This document shows positions 60,965-64,000 of a stretch of 64,000 nt of DNA, piece by piece. The DNA comes from JBBSIN01 sp038232055 (GTDB lineage: Bacteria > Actinomycetota > Actinomycetes > JADGOV01). Location: assembly GCA_038232055.1 (NCBI GenBank), contig JBBSIN010000002.1:1-64000 (forward strand), given 5' to 3'. Made by a program: the position numbers and the translations under genes. How positions within the stretch are numbered: the first letter of the stretch is position 1; each line of letters opens with the position of its first letter. The notes beneath the pieces are model-generated. The model did not search any database, was not told where the DNA came from, and saw only the letters and a list, made by a program, of their open reading frames with translations.

Positions 60965-61594
60965 TCAGCCGGTCGCGGGCGGGTCGAAGACGCGGATGTG
61001 CACCGCGCGAAACAACGCCGGCGTCGATTCGAGGACCCGCTGCCTCGGGTCGGGCACGTCCAGGGTCCGGGTCACCAGGAGTGAGCGCAACGGCGCCAGT
61101 CGTCGATCGTCCAGAACGGCCGCCAGCGCCCGTCGGTCGCCACCCGTCACGACGGCGTCGAGATCGGGAGCGGCCGGTACCAGGATGCGAGCAGCGGTGT
61201 CAGCCGCGGCGTCGAGCGCCACGCGTGCCTGAGCCTCCCGGCGCCGGGCGAAGCGCCGCTGCGACCACCCGCCGGCCGCGGAGCGGCCGTGCACCTGCCG
61301 CGACCCCACCTTCGACGCGACCAGCCGCTCCCCGTCGAAGACACCCACGGCGTAACCGCCGAGCCGCACCAGCAGCACGCCTACTCGCCGGGATGAGCAG
61401 GCCGACTCGAGCAGGCCGCCGTACAGCAGCGACGGGTCGGCGGACAGCGGCGGGAACGACACCGTGCATTCGGCCCGAGCGCCGTCCGCCGCCGTCAGGA
61501 CGACGGTCTGCGCGTCAGCGGTCCACGCCACCTCACCGTGTCGCTCCGCGAACCGAGCGAGCCAACCCGCCAGGCGCTGCGGCGCGACGGTCAC
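60965..61594 (-). CDS. acVLRF1 family peptidyl-tRNA hydrolase (Vms1/eRF1-like)
   Basis: The protein has 209 residues from a GTG at 61594. VGVLLVRLGGYAVGVFDGER is the release-factor-like core strand. The signature KVGSRQVHGRSAAGGWSQRR runs into FARRREAQ, where the Gln sits at the catalytic loop. Archaeal and eukaryotic relatives (Vms1/ANKZF1) release nascent chains from stalled ribosomes; the actinobacterial group is predicted to do the same. It converges with recQ, with 13 bases between them. Confidence 0.85.
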   Translation of the reverse strand: MTVAPQRLAGWLARFAERHGEVAWTADAQTVVLTAADGARAECTVSFPPLSADPSLLYGGLLESACSSRRVGVLLVRLGGYAVGVFDGERLVASKVGSRQVHGRSAAGGWSQRRFARRREAQARVALDAAADTAARILVPAAPDLDAVVTGGDRRALAAVLDDRRLAPLRSLLVTRTLDVPDPRQRVLESTPALFRAVHIRVFDPPATG

Positions 61595-61682
61595 CGACCG
61601 TCCGCCGGCCGTAGAGGAGGGACCGCTCCCGCTCAACTGCCCTCCTCCGTACCTCGGGCGCCTCTCGGGGTGTCTGCTCCTC

Positions 61683-61768
61683 AACATCGCAGACGCGGAG
61701 CCGCAGGCAATCCGCTATGTTGGATGTATTGCTCGCCGCCGTCCTATGGGATTGGCGGAGCTTTTTTT
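61683..61768 (+). ncRNA. Candidate small structured RNA ending in a T7 terminator
   Basis: AACAT (61683-61687) pairs with ATGTT (61717-61721) and encloses GCGGA/TCCGC (61695-61699 with 61711-61715). A second hairpin, 61731-61761, has a 5-bp stem plus 3 bp across a 2-base bulge and is followed by seven T (61762-61768). No open frame with a ribosome site lies upstream on this strand, so the terminator should end an RNA gene or a leader. No known RNA family was recognised. Confidence 0.35.
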
Positions 61769-62390
61769 GTGGGGACATCGGCTGGTGAGTAGAGGCGAAG
61801 CCGCTCTGTTTCCCGACGGTCTAGTGCCTCGCCCAATAGGGTTTGCCACGCCGGTTTCGGCTCAGTGTTCCTTGATCCAGGGATACCTGGACACGTGCTG
61901 GTGTGCCCAGGTTTCCCTGGATCATTGCCCGCCCTGCTCGCCAGCCGACCTCGACCGTTACCGACGACGTCGAAGGCGGGCCGGACGACATCCCAGGGGT
62001 GCCAAGTGAGGGTGCCGTGTCGCCCGCACCCCGGCGCACCGGTCACTATGCAGCCGATGGTTGCCTGACGCGGGACTGCTCAGGAGCCGAAGCGGTACCT
62101 GCCGTACTGCCACTCTTCCTGAACAAGACTGACTTCGACGCCGTGCGTGAGTTTACGAAGGCAACAACACCATTCGGGGCGAGGCCCGTACACCACTGGA
62201 TGGCAGGCGGTGCAAGACGTCAGCGCTGGTAAGGCCGGCAGCCTTGCTGCCAGATGCTCACGCAACGCTGTCGGTCTGCAACGGTCAGCGGACCGGGCTT
62301 GCGGACCAGCTTGGCGGCTACCCTTGGGACCGAGGATTGGGACTGCCGGGAGAGACCGGCCACGAGCCGCGTCCTGTCCGCGGCCGCCCA
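61769..62390. other. Gene-free stretch with a strong palindrome
   Basis: No frame here has both coding character and a ribosome site. The one clear structure is an inverted repeat at 61874-61923: GATCCAGGGA with TCCCTGGATC (10 bp), then ACCTGG with CCAGGT (6 bp) after one mismatch, and 3 more bp around the loop. The rest (61924-62390) shows nothing I can name; it may be the eroded 3' part of the NERD gene that stops at 62391. Confidence 0.5.
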
Positions 62391-62972
62391 CTACGAGCCG
62401 TTCGCTGACCGGTGAGAGCCATCCTCCGGAACGCCGGGCCTCGACCTTCGCGTCCGATACCGCTTGGCATCGATGACGAACACCCCCGCCGGGCCGATGA
62501 CGACATGGTCGAGGTTTGCGCGGCTGTGCGGTATGCGTCGGTCGTGCAGTACAAAGATCCCCTCGCTGGCGAGGGAGTCGAGCCGGCTGGCGACCTTCTC
62601 CTCACCGACTGCCCTGGAGCGCCACACCGCGGTGTGCTGCGGGTCGTCGGTCAGCGTCAGGATGTGGCCGCCGAGCCTGGGATGCGCGGCTCGGATGCGC
62701 TCCTCGCGCTTGGCGGCACGCTTGTGGTATTCGCCGGGTGCCGAGCCGCCGGCCAGTCCGCTCCCGGTGGCCGGCTGCGCCGTGGCGAAGTACTCGTCGA
62801 CGCTCGCCGCCGGCTTGCCCGAAGTCGGCTGCCTGTCCGAAGTCGCTGTCGGGACGGGTGCCTCCGCAGCTTCTTCCGCGTCGTAACACGCTCTCTCACC
62901 TGGAGAGTTTCGGCTCGCCGGGCGCTGGACTGCACTGACCGGCTTGTCAACCACACCTCGGCTCGGCGTCAC
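62391..62972 (-). CDS. NERD (nuclease-related) domain protein, probably truncated
   Basis: About 193 residues if the GTG at 62972 is used. A disordered head of 90 residues and a basic stretch (EYHKRAAKREERIRAA) are followed by the NERD core: WRSRAVGEEKVASRLDSL, IFVLHDRRIPHSRANLDHVV and GPAGVFVIDAKRY with the catalytic-type D-x-K. The text then becomes RTRRSRPGVPEDGSHRSANG and stops, whereas complete relatives continue for another 80-150 residues with the rest of the nuclease fold. It follows nrdJ by 13 bases on the same strand. Confidence 0.65.
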   Translation of the reverse strand: MTPSRGVVDKPVSAVQRPASRNSPGERACYDAEEAAEAPVPTATSDRQPTSGKPAASVDEYFATAQPATGSGLAGGSAPGEYHKRAAKREERIRAAHPRLGGHILTLTDDPQHTAVWRSRAVGEEKVASRLDSLASEGIFVLHDRRIPHSRANLDHVVIGPAGVFVIDAKRYRTRRSRPGVPEDGSHRSANGS

Positions 62973-62985
62973 TTGAGCTTTCCCG

Positions 62986-64000
62986 TCAGCTGCAGCCACT
63001 CGTGCTACCGCAGGACTCGCACACGTAGCAGCTGCCGGCCGGTCGCATCGTGATGCCGCAGGTGAAGCAGAGTGGGGCGTCCACCGCCGTCTGCGAGCTG
63101 AACCAGGCACCCTGGCCGGCGTCGCCCGGACGGGCAGCCGGTTCGGTTGCCATGGAGGGTCCCGGCGCCTCTACCGGCGCGGAGGATCGGAGCGAGTCGA
63201 CGTCGGACTCGGTCACGCCTCCCTCGGCTCCGGGCAACGCGGGCGGACCGTCCTCGTACGACGACGCCACGGTCACCGCCCGCTCCGCCGCCGTGAACAC
63301 GCCCAGTTCGGCCCGCTTCTCCACCGGTAGGTAGTCGAGTGCCAACCGCCGGAAGATGTAGTCCATGACCGACTGGGCCATCCGCACATCGGGGTCGTCG
63401 GTCATGCCGGCCGGGTCGAAGCGCATGTTGATGTACTTGGTGACGAACGCTTCGAGCGGGACGCCGTACTGCAGGCCAATGGAAATGGCCACCGAGAACG
63501 CATCCATGACACCGGCCAGGGTCGACCCCTGCTTCGACATCTTGATGAAGACCTCGCCCAGACCGTCATCCGGGTAGGAGCCCGCGGTGAGGTAACCCTC
63601 CGCACCGCCTACCGCGAACGACACCGTCTGGCTCGGCCGCTTCTTCGGCAGCCGCTTCCTCGTCGGCCGCTGCTCGAGCGCGGCGATGGCCGCCGGAGCC
63701 TTCTTCGCCAGGGAGAGCGGCTGGCCCACCTTGCAGTTGTCGCGGTAGATCGCCAGCGCCTTCAAGCCCAGCTTCCAGCCCTGGAAGTAGATGTGCTCGA
63801 CGTCCTCGACCGTCGCGGACTCCGGCATGTTGACCGTGTTGTGGTTGACGATGCCGTTGGCCACGAAGGCATGCGTGGTGGGTACGGAGATGTCGAAGAC
63901 TTCCCGCTCGCCTGCGTCCGCCACGCTGACGATCGGGCTGAACCGCACGCCGCACGCATCGGTTGCGTTCGCCACAGCCGACATCGCGCCGAGCTGCTCG
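62986..64000 (-). CDS. nrdJ: Vitamin B12-dependent (class II) ribonucleotide reductase, 3' part with intein (cut by window edge)
   Basis: The minus-strand frame is open from the window edge. Residues coded between 63837 and 62986 are the reductase C-terminus: TVNMPESATVEDVEHIYFQG, KALAIYRDNCKVGQPLS, VSFAVGGAEGYLTAGSYPDD and VTKYINMRFDPAGMTDDPDV, ending in a zinc-finger tail with CFTCG and CYVCESCG. It reduces ribonucleotides with adenosylcobalamin in the cytoplasm. The coding upstream of 63837 is not reductase but the end of an intein, so the host protein is interrupted just before TVNMPE. Confidence 0.93.
   Translation of the reverse strand, partial: EQLGAMSAVANATDACGVRFSPIVSVADAGEREVFDISVPTTHAFVANGIVNHNTVNMPESATVEDVEHIYFQGWKLGLKALAIYRDNCKVGQPLSLAKKAPAAIAALEQRPTRKRLPKKRPSQTVSFAVGGAEGYLTAGSYPDDGLGEVFIKMSKQGSTLAGVMDAFSVAISIGLQYGVPLEAFVTKYINMRFDPAGMTDDPDVRMAQSVMDYIFRRLALDYLPVEKRAELGVFTAAERAVTVASSYEDGPPALPGAEGGVTESDVDSLRSSAPVEAPGPSMATEPAARPGDAGQGAWFSSQTAVDAPLCFTCGITMRPAGSCYVCESCGSTSGCS
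63838..64000 (-). other. C-terminal end of an intein inside nrdJ
   Basis: The text REVFDISVPTTHAFVANGIV and NHN shows intein block F (the hydrophobic VFDISV..THAFVANG strand with its His) and block G (GIVNHN) directly before a Thr that serves as the +1 nucleophile (codon 63835-63837). The rest of the intein, including any homing endonuclease, lies past the window edge. It should splice itself out after translation. Confidence 0.9.

Noticed and set aside
1..64000. CRISPR arrays
   Set aside because: No spaced direct repeats of 24-40 bases were seen; the two triple 12-base repeats have no spacers.

Overview
The window is chromosomal DNA of a very GC-rich actinobacterium (class Actinomycetes). 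The evidence is strong G/C bias at third codon positions, many GTG starts, four-base ATGA/GTGA gene overlaps, a PolA whose proofreading domain has lost its acidic signature, the pair of primary-type sigma factors, the hisI/trp membrane protein, DUF4192, DUF1360 and acVLRF1 families, and a class II ribonucleotide reductase. The genus cannot be fixed from the sequence. Most of the window is housekeeping. Accessory or decaying material lies around 1.4-1.8, 13.6-14.9, 32.6-33.5, 38.8-39.4, 44.1-45.0, 50.9-53.0 and 61.6-62.4 kb.

Layout. 0-8.3 kb: start of rpsA (minus), a methyltransferase, a broken AbiEi-type gene, an aldehyde dehydrogenase, polA with a divergent hotdog thioesterase, a GNAT and a DUF554 membrane protein. 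8.3-13.5 kb: a complete branched-chain amino acid ABC importer, livK-livH-livM-livG-livF (minus), with a strong hairpin between livK and livH. 13.6-20 kb: a frameshifted secreted or anchored protein, a tRNA with a CAA anticodon, then MFS transporter, PLP decarboxylase and ABC1 kinase on the plus strand. The first two both end in a cyclic-nucleotide-binding domain. 20-24.2 kb: a DJ-1/PfpI protein, a subtilisin, a VIT1-type transporter and lgt. 24.3-31.7 kb: trpA, trpB and trpC preceded by a two-component system and an ECF sigma factor in the same direction, then DUF1360, the trp-associated membrane protein and hisI. No trpE is present. 31.8-36 kb: a membrane protein, beta-helix gene debris, CBS, Nudix and LURP-one proteins. 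36-41.2 kb: fumarylacetoacetase with a conserved partner, a polyprenyl-phosphate sugar transferase, a deleted methyltransferase and psuG with a PfkB kinase for pseudouridine breakdown. 41.5-50.8 kb: sigA, acylphosphatase, a thioesterase, an MT-A70 methylase with a small HTH protein, HhH-GPD, TrmH/SpoU, a second sigma factor, a metallopeptidase, msrA, DUF4192 and an MBL hydrolase. 51-53 kb: an IS110-family transposase with a zinc-ribbon companion, next to a hairpin repeat also found at 32.6 kb. 53.3-64 kb: a secreted DUF839/PhoX protein, a transketolase/E1-like enzyme, an orphan histidine kinase, a RecQ helicase with a phosphoribosyltransferase-like tail, acVLRF1, a gene-poor stretch with a possible small RNA, a shortened NERD protein, and the 3' part of nrdJ carrying the end of an intein.

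The most promising unusual system is the 15.0-18.6 kb pair. A predicted amine-forming decarboxylase and an exporter-type MFS protein each carry a C-terminal cyclic-nucleotide sensor. This suggests synthesis and transport of a small molecule gated by cAMP/cGMP. Second-tier items are the intein in nrdJ, the ECF/two-component genes placed ahead of trpCBA, the dispersed hairpin repeat, and the class-I-shaped tRNA with a leucine anticodon.
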